DNA of 64,000 nucleotides, from positions 22,437,995 through 22,501,994 of the forward strand of contig CM056395.1 of NCBI GenBank assembly GCA_029718625.1, given 5' to 3'. The number at the start of each line of letters is the position of its first letter. Positions within the stretch are counted from its first letter, which is position 1. A model generated the notes under the pieces. The model was not told the DNA's origin and did no database searches. It was given only the letters and a program-made list of their open reading frames with translations. Both the position numbers and the translations under genes were made by a program. Below are positions 23,274-34,626 of the stretch, piece by piece. This stretch comes from Synaphobranchus kaupii (lineage: Eukaryota > Chordata > Actinopteri > Anguilliformes > Synaphobranchidae).

Positions 23274-25465
23274 GGGTTAAGGCTACAGTTAGTGTTAGGA
23301 ATATGGTAAATGTTATGGTTGAGGCAGGATTAGGGTTATGCTTAGGACCTAATGAAATGATCAATGACCATTTGTTGATTGGTTGGCTAGTATATTTATT
23401 TATTTATATATTTATTTTTCACTTATGGGCCATTACTACTGTAGCGTTATGTATTTTGATTATTTTAGTGTAAAATACATATTTCATAATAATGTATTCA
23501 AAAACATAACCCTTGTACGTGCACTGGCTATTCAGTACACACTGGAGCCTTAAAGGGTAACTACACTTTTCTTTTTTAGCTGTAAACATGTTTGTATGCC
23601 GACCTTATAATGAAACGTATCCATCCATTCCCGTTATTTCAACAATTCTACAGACCCCCTAAGGTGATATGGGGGAAAAACTACATTTTTCTGGTAAATA
23701 TGTTTAAAAGCTGTGGTTTTTTCAAATAATTTCCAGGTCAGGTGCCGATTGTTTAAAGGAACTAAACTGCTGTTTCTGGTAGGCTAATGGATTTGAATTT
23801 TATTTTGAGCTTGGCCCTTACATATAGAGATATTGTGTCAGTGCTTGTAACTTGGCATAGCTATGTCATTAGCGAAAGGCAATTAAAATGTGTATTACTT
23901 TTCCCGACGTAAGTACACTAACTTAGAGGAGTTAATCGCTTTCATTCCTTGATCAGCTGCAGTTTTCCAGACAGCTTCATGGGTTATTTCCCGAAGAAGG
24001 GGTCCGGAATGGAGAAAAGGTTAAAGTATTGCGTTCCCTCGCAAAACTTACCGCGGTATTCCGGTAAAGTTAATTTTATATTCTATATCTGATTTTTGGA
24101 CTTCAATTGATCTTCAACAGGTGCTGAAAATAACCACGGTGCCTGAAAATAACTGTTTCTTAATCAGAATGATGCACAACGTATCGTTTGATCTTTCATC
24201 GTTCTTTTAATATTACGGAAAATCTTGTCAGTAACTTAAAAATGACAATGGTTGACTCTAGAACAACTGTGTTATAATGCGGGGCCTTCCAGTATCAGGG
24301 CACAACATTTAATTTATCCGTTAGGCATATGATTGATCTTTACAGATAAATGCGCAACACTTATTTGTCTTTCTATGGCTCAGACTGCTCAAACCAACAA
24401 GTATTTAGGACCGTCCGAAAAGTGTGTCTAGTTTGACAGTTTAATCCGAGTTATACGAGAGCAATTTTTACATTGAACATTAATTTATGGTTATTATGAT
24501 GGACAACCTCCTCCACCCACCCCCCCACCCCCCCCCCAACCCCCCCCCCCCCTCTCCCTCACTCACCCACCCACACAGTATTTTTCTACATTGTGTAGTG
24601 GGCGGAGACAGGCTGAAATAGTGAGGTGTACTTACTCTTTTAAGTGGAGAATTTGGTCCTTAGTATGTTGCAGGTTTCATATGTAGCATTTGCATGCATC
24701 TAATCCTTCCAGGAACCTGGTGTTTAGTTTTAGGATCTACTGCTTCTCCGTTCTCCGTCTGTTTTCGATGTCCAATTTGTGTTAGTCTGTAGGCCCGATA
24801 TGTCCAGTGCTTCCAAGCCATGGTTTAAGAAGCGAGTGACCAGATGTGTGTGGGTGTTTCTGCTTTTTAATGATATATGTGTGCCGTGCTAATCGTATTC
24901 CTGATTGTGTTGCCTGTTTCTCCCACATATCTTATGTCACAGTTTCCGCACTTTCCGACATATTATATACAGCTGTTTGTGTTCGCTGTTCGAGTCTGTT
25001 AATGAGATATGGGGTGCTTGATTGTTAATTATTGCTGTTGCTTGTTTGTAGGAAATTGGACTTTGCTGGGGTAAAGTGTCGATTGCTGGAAACGTATTCT
25101 TTATCAGCTGCCCCTTTAGATTTTGGTTTCTATAAGGTTAAAGTTTAGCCATATAGCAACCAGTACTTATCTAATTGTTGTCAACTCTCGATTCTTGCGT
25201 TTGTATGGAAATAATCTTGTTTTTGTAGGTTGTTGTTTGATTGAATCCCTCCATAGCCTGCCCTGTGGGTAGGGTACTGCAAGCCTCATCAGTGCAGAGG
25301 TCAAAATAATGGACAAGGTGCCTTTGTGGAACATCCTATATTTTGGCTTTTGCCTACCATTATTTCTCAGTAAAAACATTGGTTTTGGGTTGAATTGACT
25401 TTTTTTTGCATTTACAAACCGCTATCACACTATCTTTCGCTTAAAATGCTGTTTTTTTTATCATC
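23274..25465. other. Non-coding stretch, nothing recognised
   Basis: Begins with degenerate TTAGGG-like sequence. A C-rich tract (runs of C with CCAC) lies at about 24515-24552. Neither a gene nor a clear repeat was recognised. Confidence 0.5.
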
Positions 25466-25638
25466 ACTCAGTGGTCACTTTATTAGGTATGCCTGCTAGT
25501 TAACGCAAACAGCCTGCTCCTCCAAACAGCCAATCGTGTGGCTGCAACTCAATATATAGAGGATTATGCAGAAATGGTGAAGAGCTTTAGTCGTTGTTCG
25601 ACCATGCATTAGAATCGATGATCTAAACGTGATCTAAG

Positions 25639-25717
25639 TTTATTGTTTATTGTTTATTGTATACGAATCCCCATTAGTCGTCACCGTAGTGAAGACTATT
25701 CTTCCTGGGGTCCACAA
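25639..25717 (-). mobile_element. Short 3' LINE-like fragment nested in the Tc1 element, 7-bp target duplication
   Basis: A 79-bp insert is flanked by the perfect direct repeat ATCTAAG (25632-25638 and 25718-25724). Read on the minus strand it starts with GGACCCCAGGAAGA, continues to CTAATGGGGATTCG and ends in ATAAACAATAAACAATAAA. That looks like the 3' end and short-repeat tail of a 5'-truncated LINE. The exact family is not assigned. Confidence 0.7.
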
Positions 25718-25724
25718 ATCTAAG

Positions 25725-26628
25725 TGACTTTGACCCATCATAAGTACCATCCCTCCTGGATTTTCCCACACGGCAGAGTTTACAGAGAATGGTGTGATAA
25801 ACAAAAAAACCAGCGAGTGGCAGTTCTGAAAAACACCTTGTTAATGAGAGAGGCAAGAGGAGAATGAGCAAACTCGTTCAAGCGAACAGAAAGGCCGCAA
25901 ATGCTCAAATAACAGCTGTTTATAACAGTGGTGTGCAGGAGGGCTTCTCTGAATGCACAACGCACTGAACCTTGAGGCGGACGGGCTTCAGCAGCAGAAG
26001 ACCACGCCGGGTTCCACTCCTGTCAGCTAAGAACAGGAAGAGGAGGCTACAGAGGGCACTTGATGACCAACGATGTGGAAAAACATTGCCAGGACTGAAA
26101 AATCTCAATTTATGCTGCACCATGCAGATGGTAGGGTCATAATTTGTCGTAAAGAGTATGAATCCATCCTGCCATGTGTCAAATGTGCAGGCTATTTGTG
26201 GTGGCGCAATAGTGTGGGGAACACTTTTAGCCCCTTAATACCTATTTAGCATCATTTGAATGCCACAGCTTACTTTACTTTTAGCATTATTTCTGATCAG
26301 GTGCATCTCTTTATGGCCACCGTTCACACTTTTAAAAAAATGGATACCTTCCCGCAGGATAATGCGACCGTGTCACAAAGCGCCCATCATCTCAGTTTGC
26401 TCCAACGGCCCGCAGCACAGTCCCCAGATCTCAATCCAATAGAACACCTTTGGGGATGAGGCGGAGCGGGAGGTTCGTAGCATGAATGCACGGCCGAAAA
26501 ATCTGCAGGAGGCGCGTGATGCAATCGAGTCAGCACGGACCAAAATCCCTAAGGAATGCGTCCAGCACCTTGTTGAATCCATGCACGAAGAATTGAGGCT
26601 GTTCTGTAAGCAAAACGAGGCCCTACCC
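25725..26628 (+). pseudogene. Tc1-family transposase pseudogene, second family
   Basis: Coding relics are spread over all plus frames. At about 26358-26367 CAGGATAATGCG encodes QDNA, which includes the second catalytic aspartate. [11 protein letters not shown] (about 26421-26453) carries the third acidic position. Directly after LWG comes a TGA stop from a frameshift, and the C-terminal part continues in another frame (MNARPKNLQEARDAIESART onward, 26482-26628). The first catalytic region is not preserved around 26100. Frameshifts, stops and the lost 3' end make it a pseudogene. Confidence 0.88.
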
Positions 26629-26638
26629 TTTAAGGGGA

Positions 26639-26662
26639 GGGGGGGGGGGGGGGGGGGGGGGG
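26639..26662. repeat. G homopolymer
   Basis: About 24 G in a row, followed by TGTGTGTG. It replaces the expected right end of the Tc1 element. Confidence 0.9.
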
Positions 26663-29165
26663 TGTGTGTTACGGAATCAAAATTATGATTTGCGGTTGAT
26701 TTCATATTGAGTCATTTCGTAATGCGTTCCGCGCCCCCCTGAGAGAATTTTGAATTAGCACGACACCATTGGATGTTTTTCCATCAGTTTTCCATCACTG
26801 GTTAAATACAAATGAGCTTAGGAAGTGTTACCCTTGTGTAAATAGTCTTCCATGCTGAGAGCTTTTAAACTAAGAATACAATTTATATCTAAGAACACAG
26901 CTTTCCCCACTTTGTCCGCTGACGCCTGTCATATTCCTTTAATTAACATGCAGATATGCGAAGCACCTGATTCTTATATATTTGTATATATTAATTGAAG
27001 AAGCTGCAGGCATGTGGTTTCTGATACATGTATTTTAGCCTCAGTTTTGTTTATGTTTATTTTTTATTATTTATTTATGAATTTATTAATTTGCCCAATT
27101 ACAGTGTTAATTAATTTTGCTTCCCAGGCCTCTTAAATGTCTTTAAATATCTAAATGTCTGTTCAACAGATGAATTGTTAAACCATGATTATAAAGGTCT
27201 CTTCTCATACCTCTTTTTGAATATCCATTTAATTTCTTAAGTCTACAATGGTCACTTAACAGTTTCAATGCAGCTGACTATGTAAGGATTTAAGTGAAAT
27301 ACATGACAGGCAATTAATTCCCATATTAAAAATTACATTACAAACACGAAAATATATGAAAGAGGATCGAGAACCGAAATAGTTTGGCATATCTTCATGT
27401 GGTTTAAGTTGGGACAGCAATGCTATGAAGATTTTGGTCCACAGATAAAAAAGGTCAGTCCAAAGTGAACAGGTGAATGTTTTTTTTCTTTCTTTCTGAA
27501 GTACCGCAACCAAAAAAAGAGTATCCTGCTTTTTTGACCGGGGAGTCTGTCTGTGGTGGCAAGTGAGACGTGAAAATATCACTGCATTGGCTCTTCACAC
27601 AGACAAAGCCCTTCTTCATTGGTGGATTGGTAGCTTGTGATGAATTGGTTTAAAGACTGAGTGTCACCTTTTAATGTGCAAAAGAATATGATTCCGGTAT
27701 TACGGAAACCCTGGGGCATTTTGTTCTGAATCCACTAAATATTAAGAAATGAGGGGGGGAGAACACTACGGATTTTCCATAAGTCTTCCTGATTACCTCT
27801 CCAATCCTCTGAACTCCCTGGAGGAACGTCGCTCAGCTTCCATTCAACTTCCCACCCCCTTACGTAGGAATATTCTTGCATTAACCGTAGCAGTTACTCT
27901 CTGCTGGAATGAGTCACATGTAGTCACTCCTGAGCGTCCCCTTAATTTGCAGCCTCTCTTTTAACCAGCGCCTTTCAACAGTCTTTCTTATTGCTGCCAG
28001 CCTTGTCCACATACGTGTGGAAAAGGAAGTTGAATTGCCGTAGCTCTGACAGTATACAGGCAGAAAAAAAGTGTGTCTGCCTATATAGAGGACATGCAGA
28101 CACTGTTAAGTATGTAGAGCGTCAAACTAATGAACAACGCTGTCACCTAACCTTTGTGCAGTGGCTTACTGAACGAGGCACCCTTCCTGGTTTTTTAAGC
28201 TGCTTTTTGGCGCGCCCCGAAAAGATCTCCGATCTCCCCTCATTGTGATCAAAACCTTAACCCCGTTTCGGAGTTTTAGATCTTAGAAATATAATAGCCG
28301 TCACGATTCTTATGAGTAGGTATGAAATGAAAGGCACTGTGAATTCCACCGATGTGAGTCAGGCGGTGAGTCGTTCGGTTGAGCACGGCGTGAGCTTCAG
28401 AAAAATGCCTGCTAAAGAGTGAAGGTGTGAGGCTGCTTGTGAGATAAGACGGCAATGCTTGCGTAGAGATGTTTGTGATTTCCCCCGCCTTTTCGTTATG
28501 GAGAATCTTATTTCCAAAGGGAAAATGTGCTCTGCCCTCAATAATCTCAATAAATACCTGCCATACATTTAATAGATAGTTTGGACCTTTAGGAAACATT
28601 TTAGTTACAAAATATAATCACAAGTAGACTACAGATATCACAATGTGATTAATTGTATGTGTTCCATTTAGTCAGTGACACAATCCTCCTACATATACTG
28701 GGATTCATTAATTATGTAACAAATTCACTTCCTTTCCATGCATGTTTTCTCACAGGAATACAGTGGATTCACAAAGAATCACATCAGAACAAGTTGTTTC
28801 TATACATACATTGTAATTATATATTGTTTAATCCAGTACATTGTAGCATCATTGAGATTTTTACAGTTAAATGAACAGCAAGACATGCTAAGACCAGACA
28901 TGCTGTAATATGTATCCATATAAATAAGACAATGAAGCTTTTTTTGCTGTTATTGTGATACATTTTTCCATATTACAGAATCATTAAAATGCCTCAGATA
29001 TAATCAAAAAGTGTCTCTTAATAGTTTGTAATTGTTAGCAAAGCATATAGCTAGTGTCTTATAGCCATTGTACTATAGATAATATTCCTACAGCTATGAT
29101 ACTACTAGTCATACTACTACCAACAAACTGATCAGGATTCCTCAAATTACAACTCTGTTAGTTCA
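26663..29165. other. Non-coding stretch, nothing recognised
   Basis: No exon, RNA gene or repeat was recognised. The frames at about 27749-28248 show no family motif. Confidence 0.45.
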
Positions 29166-29167
29166 AA

Positions 29168-29333
29168 GTGACAGGCGTACCTGAAAGGTCTTGAGTTTGA
29201 ATCCCGACTGTGCCACTGCCGTATTTAACCTGAATTGCTTCAGTTAAAATGTCCAACTGTACTGAACTCATTGCAAGTATAAATGTAATCAGTGTAAGTG
29301 GTTCTGGGAAAGAGCATCTGTGAAATGTCGAGT
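29168..29333 (+). repeat. tRNA-derived SINE, degraded
   Basis: The B-box-like TTGAGTTTGAATCCCGAC is followed by CCACTGCCGTATTTAACC, CTGAATTGCTTCAGT and a decayed tail (GTAAGTGGTTCTGGGAAAGA). This is the order seen in the intact SINE at 32329-32561. The first 30 bases of the tRNA-like head are missing or too diverged. Confidence 0.65.
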
Positions 29334-29985
29334 GATTTCAGCACACTGGATATGTCATCACTTGGGAGGCATAAAATGTAAAACATTTAGATAAAGTCAA
29401 ATAGAAAAGGGAAAGGCAAATGAATAAATGAGAATCAAAAAACAATAAATATGCATAAACATTGATTCCTAGCAGTCGGCCCGTGTCACAAAAACACTTT
29501 CAAATGAAAATTTATGTTAGAGCGGCATTAATTCCCGCGAGGGAAAACATTTTGCGCTGCAAATGGTTTCATAATGGATAAAGCCTCCTTTACATGAAAC
29601 TTGTTTCTGCTAGCACTCACACTGCTGTCAGACATTGCTGACTTCACAAGACAATCAGTTTAAGAATGAATGAATAAAAACCACACGACATGCAGGATGA
29701 GAATGAAAGAGAAAGTATACGGTAAAGGGATATATATCTGTATTTGATTGTTGTACATATTATTGCATATGACAAAGAACAACTTCTAATGTCGTTTTTT
29801 TTTTTTCTCACGATTTATGGATTCTGTAGACTGTTATCTGGTATTAACAAGAAAGTCAACTACAGTTTGGAAAGCAAAAAGTAACATTGAAAAATGATTT
29901 GATTTTAGCATTGAATCCGCAAATGAAAAACGTGCTATATATGGAGAAGGCAAGAATCCCCTCGCTGATGCAAAAACACGGCTGA
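29334..29985. other. Non-coding stretch, nothing recognised
   Basis: AT-rich. A T-run at about 29797-29808. No feature recognised. Confidence 0.4.
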
Positions 29986-29988
29986 TGT

Positions 29989-30180
29989 TCACGCAGATTC
30001 ATATTTTGGTGCGACCTGAAATTCCTTTGATGCGCGTATAGCAGCAGCTTGCGCAATGGTGTCCTCAAAATAGCGCGTCCGGACACGCCTGTCCTCGTCG
30101 GCCTGCGCCAGCTGTTTGCCGACTGCAATTGGACCCTTAAAATATAGCTTTGTATTTGTCAAATACGTCATAGCTATGTA
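29989..30180 (-). CDS. Candidate terminal exon of an unrecognised small protein
   Basis: On the minus strand a pyrimidine-rich tract ending CTGTCCTCTTTTCAG (plus 30181-30195) looks like a splice acceptor. The following frame reads YIAMTYLTNTKLYFKGPIAV, GKQLAQADEDRRVRTRYFED and TIAQAAAIRASKEFQVAPKY, then ESA and a TGA stop at 29989-29991. Codon third positions are GC-rich against an AT-rich background, and the composition is protein-like, with an acidic patch next to RRVRTR. I do not recognise the family. About 125 bases upstream on the same strand a short frame (30307 down to 30248) starts MRRVVQCALLLVLITQNC, which resembles a signal peptide, but no clean donor joins the two in frame. It could be a secreted small protein, a degenerate gene or chance. 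Confidence 0.33.
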   Translation of the reverse strand, partial: YIAMTYLTNTKLYFKGPIAVGKQLAQADEDRRVRTRYFEDTIAQAAAIRASKEFQVAPKYESA

Positions 30181-30307
30181 CTGAAAAGAGGACAGTTAAA
30201 TGAATTGTCAAACATGCCAACTGCTCAGCATTAATAAATCACGCAATTTAGACACAATTTTGAGTTATCAGCACGAGCAACAGGGCGCATTGCACCACGC
30301 GCCGCAT

Positions 30308-30786
30308 TAAAATGAACGTCGCTCCATTTGAAAATGAAGTGCGATGATATGGATTTCCATCAGCGTAAATTTGAATACGCCTGACAGCTTCACATGCAAA
30401 CCACTTTGTTAAAAGTGATGGAAGTGGACGGGGAATATACGACTGATCTATTTGGACAGCAGAACAAGGCAGGCAGATATTGTCGCCTGAAACGCCATCT
30501 TGATGTGATTGATCTGATGTGACAACAGCACAGTTCAATAAAAAAGAGAGCTACAGGATAAATTTTATATAAAAATAATAACCAAAATGATATTCTAGGG
30601 TGAAATTTTTTTTGCTTTACTGTTATGCGGGGACTTAGAATGCAAACACGGTTGTCAACTACATGATTGAACATTAAACTAAGTTAAAAAATAAGACTAA
30701 ACGTACCCTAGTGAGTATTAAACCACATGAAATGCAGCAAAGAACCATGTTAACAAAAATTGTTGCCCCTATGCAGGTGTTAAGAC
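30308..30786. other. Non-coding or undetermined stretch
   Basis: An open minus-strand frame extends from 30538 to 30248 through this span, but only its last 19 codons have a recognisable feature (hydrophobic leader-like). Nothing else was recognised. Confidence 0.35.
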
Positions 30787-30970
30787 CAGAGTTGGACATT
30801 TCAGGGGTCAGAAAGTAAAAGTCCTGCCATGTTTTTCTTCCACCCATGAACTCAGCCAGCTGATCTCACTAATTAGTTCTACCTCCTGGCTGAGGAATAG
30901 CAAATCCGGGTGATTGGAACAAAATACTGGGGCGGACTTTTACTTTCTGAACCTGGACTTTCCACCTCTG
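30787..30970. mobile_element. hAT-type MITE, family B, copy 1
   Basis: Starts CAGAGTTGGACATTTCAGGG and ends CCTGGACTTTCCACCTCTG, imperfect inverted termini of hAT type. The interior (TCTTCCACCCAT, ACTCAGCCAGCTGAT, TTCTACCTCCT) matches 34622-34809. The flanking octamers GTTAAGAC and AACAAGAC agree at five of eight positions, so the target duplication is uncertain. Non-coding. Confidence 0.8.
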
Positions 30971-31294
30971 AACAAGACGGTCAGGCCGGAGAAACCGAGG
31001 TGCAGACTGAAGACATCTCAATACATGCCGACATCTCTCCTGTTCCGACTGCGGTGGAAGGCTCATCCCACCAACCGACGGCCAGAACAGAACAGACAGC
31101 CGACCTGATCAGGAAGTGTAGACTCAGAGAGGGGGCGGAGCTTGACGTCTCAAGGTTGCGGAACGGAGAGGTCTGGCCGGTGTGTACGGTCTGATGATTT
31201 TCTGAAGGGACTTTCAAAAGTGAAGTATACCGAAACACGAACTCAGAACCATGATAGCTAGGGGCTGCTGAGTGACTCACCTTGTCTTGGCGCT
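30971..31294. other. Non-coding stretch, nothing recognised
   Basis: No feature recognised. Open frames on both strands overlap the MITE and its flank. Confidence 0.4.
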
Positions 31295-31382
31295 GTTCTA
31301 GTCTCAACCAGAGCACGACGGTATTCTGGGGTGCCATGTCAACACAGTGTGCCCCAGAATACTGGCTTGCTTCGGTTGAGAC
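31295..31382. repeat. Inverted repeat (hairpin)
   Basis: GTCTCAACC at the left end is matched by GGTTGAGAC at the right end, and GTATTCTGGGGTGCC by GTGCCCCAGAATAC, giving an imperfect stem with arms of about 34 bp. No target duplication was seen. Confidence 0.7.
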
Positions 31383-32328
31383 TTTTCACAGATACAGACA
31401 GCTTGCGAACTTCGCTAGAAAGTAGTTTTGCGAAAAACCCGTGCATAACAAGGTCTAGAGATGTTCATGAGTAACTGATTATATTTGGAAAGAGACATTG
31501 CTGGTGATTTTTTCTAATGTACATTTTTTGCGCTTTGAGTGGCACAAACCCTGTACCAGGGTGATAACTGATAACAAGGTAAATCTGCAGCGGATATCAA
31601 TAAAACTAGTGAAATATCATCAAAACTACCTGGATGGATAGATAGCGCTCCGGGTATGTCGAAACATGGCTTAATTTCATTGTTGGGTGAACTGCCCCTT
31701 TAAGGAGCGTTCAGCCAGCCGGGACGCACGCCCCATCACTCTCGAGAACCACCTGCCGTGTGTTCATCCCTTATCTGCCATATGCATGCCCAGCCAGTAT
31801 TTAAATAATCAAACCTGCTTCTGGTGACACACTTTGTAGTGAAAGGTACATTTCAATGTGTACATTTATCATACTGCTTAGCTCCTTATTGATCTTGGCA
31901 CTGCTGACATAGCTGGTACTGTCTGGTGCTGAGTTGCTCATCGTATGGACATTTGAGTATCAGGAAGATCGGAAAGGAGAAATAAAGGCCAGAAGCCGCA
32001 GTTGTGACTGGACCGTGTGCTCTCCCCGCAGTGCAGTCAGAAAACCCTTAGTGGGGGCAGAGCACTGCGACCAAACATCACCTCGGCACGCCGTTCTCGT
32101 GCCTTTGACTGATGGAGGCGTGTCCCGCCGCTAACAACGCTGTAGCCTCTGGGGACTGGGAACGCGGAGAGCTGACCTGCCGGCTGCGGGCGGCTTAAAG
32201 TCTCTCCACTTCATGATCGCTGCTTTCTAACATGCTGAAATACGGAGGCAAAATGTCATGATACAAAGAGAGGGCGCAAATATGTATATGCTAATATCCA
32301 TTTTACATCTTACACATGTTTACTCACA
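31383..32328. other. Non-coding stretch, nothing recognised
   Basis: GC content rises moderately at 31960-32200. No exon supported. Confidence 0.4.
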
Positions 32329-32561
32329 GGGCGGCAGTGTAGTATAATGGTTAAGGAACAGGCCGTGGAAACGAAAGGTTGCAGGTTCAATTCCCAGGTA
32401 GGACACTGCCGTTGTACCCTTGAGCAAGGTACTTAACCTGAATCGCTTCAGTATATATCCAGCTGTATAAATGGATATGTAAAAAATGCTAAAAAGCCTG
32501 TAATGCTGTGTAAGTCGCTCTGGATAAGAGCGTCTGCTAAATGCCTGTAATGTAATGTAAA
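32329..32561 (+). repeat. tRNA-derived SINE with UnaL2-like 3' tail, best copy in the window
   Basis: The head contains an A-box-like TAGTATAATGGTTAAGG and a B-box-like GGTTCAATTCC within a tRNA-like region. The body reads TGAGCAAGGTACTTAACCTG and ATCCAGCTGTATAAATGG. The tail GTAAGTCGCTCTGGATAAGA…CGTCTGCTAAATGCC can fold as a hairpin with GGATA in the loop and ends in TGTAA repeats. In eels this tail is shared between the UnaL2 LINE and UnaSINE elements, and the LINE enzyme recognises it. The SINE would be transcribed by RNA polymerase III from the A and B boxes. Degraded relatives lie at 12.8, 29.2, 44.9 and 56.9 kb. Confidence 0.88.
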
Positions 32562-34094
32562 TTTATGATTGAGGGAAACTAGTTCACATTTTCTTCTTAA
32601 TTGCTATTCAACAACTTGGTACAATATGAATGTTTTCTTTTATTTGTTATTTTGTTTTTTCTTCTGTTGAGTAATTAATTCAATGCAATATATGTCCTTT
32701 GTCTTGATCTTAGATTTGTTTTTGCATCCATAAAATGCACTGTGTTGTGTAAGCGATAAATAAAATAAGGACATGATTGTGAGAAATAATAGCTTTTGAA
32801 GGACAAAGTACTAATAGTAAAAAGAGCCTTTTATCACTCAGAGCCTTGTGTAGGGGAAATGAAGACAGATGAAAGAGGTGTCATATTACTTATTTATTTG
32901 TATTTCCTTTTTTTTATTGTGTACATACGGCATAAACTTAGACGCAAAGGAAATATGACGACCGTAAAAGAATGGCCGTCGGCACTCGGTTCGCAGCTCT
33001 CTGTCGGCGTTTGGTGACCGAACGCGATCTAACAGGCACTGCCAGACATGAGAGGGAATTATGGGTAATGAATCTGCGTCTCGGGACAAGCAAATGCCCC
33101 AGTTTCTCCCTTTTATGCTGTTTTTTGTGTGCGTGATGAAAGCCAGAAGTCACTGCGGGTATGTACTCTCAACCATGCCGTGTGATCTGCTGCCTAAAGG
33201 AGCTGGAAATTAATTATTTTATAGGTATGGGGAAAAGGGGAGAAAAAGGTAGTACTCAAAGAATGCAGCACTTTTCTGTATTCAGTCTAGCATTGAATCG
33301 AGAAAGCGTAGATGGAAATACTATTAAAGGTCAGTCTGTTATTTCCGCCGCTTGCCTTCCAAAACAATCACATACTTGGAAAGATCCCAGCAGAGATCTT
33401 GCATGAATGTTGAGTCAGACTTCATGGGGTGGAGATGGAAGAAAATAAAATGTGTACAGGACTGAGGAGAATACTTTAGCCGTAGAACATTGGCAATTAC
33501 CAAGAACTGACTGGTGGGCTTGGACTTAAACCACTGGAAGGTCTGACAGTATCACCAGCGAAGAATGTGAACATTGCTACAAGTTACAAGATGAGTTTAT
33601 CAGGCAAATCAATGTTCCTGAGCATATTTATCATTAATGTTTCTGTGGCCGGTATGTTCATCAAACAGGACTGTAACTCGGTTTTATTGCATCCATTTAT
33701 CTGAAGCTATACCGAGAGCATGCAGAGAGATCCACAGAGCACTATGTGCACCAATATTGTTGTTGTGCTTGCATCGCAACATCACTCGTCAATTAATTAA
33801 ATTCAGTCCATAAAGTTCAATCTGTGAAAATTGGTGCGCAGCAAATTTTAATTAATTCATATGAACCGATTATCTAACGAGCGCATTCTTTTGTAGCTGG
33901 TAACAAAAATGCAATTAGCAGCAGTCCCCGATATTCAGGTAGGAACTGGTGTGCTCATTCCAGCACACAGCACCCAGTACATGTAAAAAATAGGACATTT
34001 AGCCAAACAGGAAAACATAGGAAAAGGAAATATAACAGCAAAAAGCTTTAAAGGAGAATATTTTTTTAGAGTTTTACAGTATGTTGTTCCTTTT
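32562..34094. other. Non-coding stretch, nothing recognised
   Basis: No exon, RNA gene or repeat recognised. Confidence 0.45.
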
Positions 34095-34095
34095 A

Positions 34096-34100
34096 CAATA

Positions 34101-34123
<23 letters not shown>
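34096..34123. repeat. (AT)n microsatellite
   Basis: About 13 AT units followed by a T run. Confidence 0.95.
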
Positions 34124-34131
<8 letters not shown>

Positions 34132-34591
34132 TTTGCATTTGCTTTTGCAGATATATGAATTGTTCAAGCTAAAATACATTTTTTCTCAGCAACTTCCCGG
34201 GGTGGCTTTCCCGATTCCGATGCGTCTTCAGAATTCACACTTCACAATCTTTTTGAAGACATGTCTTGAAATTTTCACAACTCTTTCCCAAAGTATATCG
34301 TGGATTGAATATTTCAAGACACTTTTCACGACGTACTTTTCGCTACGACATGCTTTGGGAAAGTCTCAGAAAATGAGGCATTCGGGATAAGAAAACAATG
34401 AGTAATTTTTCTTGTGTCAAATTTAACACCAACTGTGATACAGATTCCACGAGAGCCTGCACTCCTGCTATACAGAGAAGGCAACAGTAGAGCCGCCATT
34501 CCAATCCTTTTTGTATGATGTATTTCTTCGAAGTAACATGCTGATGTGATCTCTAAAAACTCATGTCATCTATATAATCATTTTTCACGTA

Positions 34592-34594
<3 letters not shown>
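34124..34594. other. Non-coding stretch, nothing recognised
   Basis: No feature recognised. Confidence 0.4.

Positions 34595-34621
<27 letters not shown>
34595..34621. repeat. (CA)n microsatellite interrupted by a MITE
   Basis: AC repeat that resumes after the MITE (34810-34858, with interruptions). The MITE at 34622-34809 inserted into it. Confidence 0.9.

Positions 34622-34626
<5 letters not shown>

Larger units (their letters stand above)
25469..26638 (+). mobile_element. Second Tc1-like transposon, decayed, right end missing
   Basis: The left end (CAGTGGTCACTTTATTAGGT at 25469-25488) is the signature of a Tc1 family very common in fish. A decayed transposase follows. The right inverted repeat, expected to read …TAAAGTG…, is absent: the coding relic runs into a G homopolymer at about 26639. 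The element differs from the Tc1 family at 9.65 kb and at 19.65 kb. It has been invaded by a 79-bp insertion (25639-25717). Confidence 0.88.

Noticed and set aside
22230..23345. Interstitial telomere array
   Set aside because: The TTAGGG-like words are few and degenerate, not a true (TTAGGG)n array.
32340..32415. tRNA gene
   Set aside because: A and B boxes are present, but the sequence continues into a SINE body and tail and there is no complete cloverleaf I can support.
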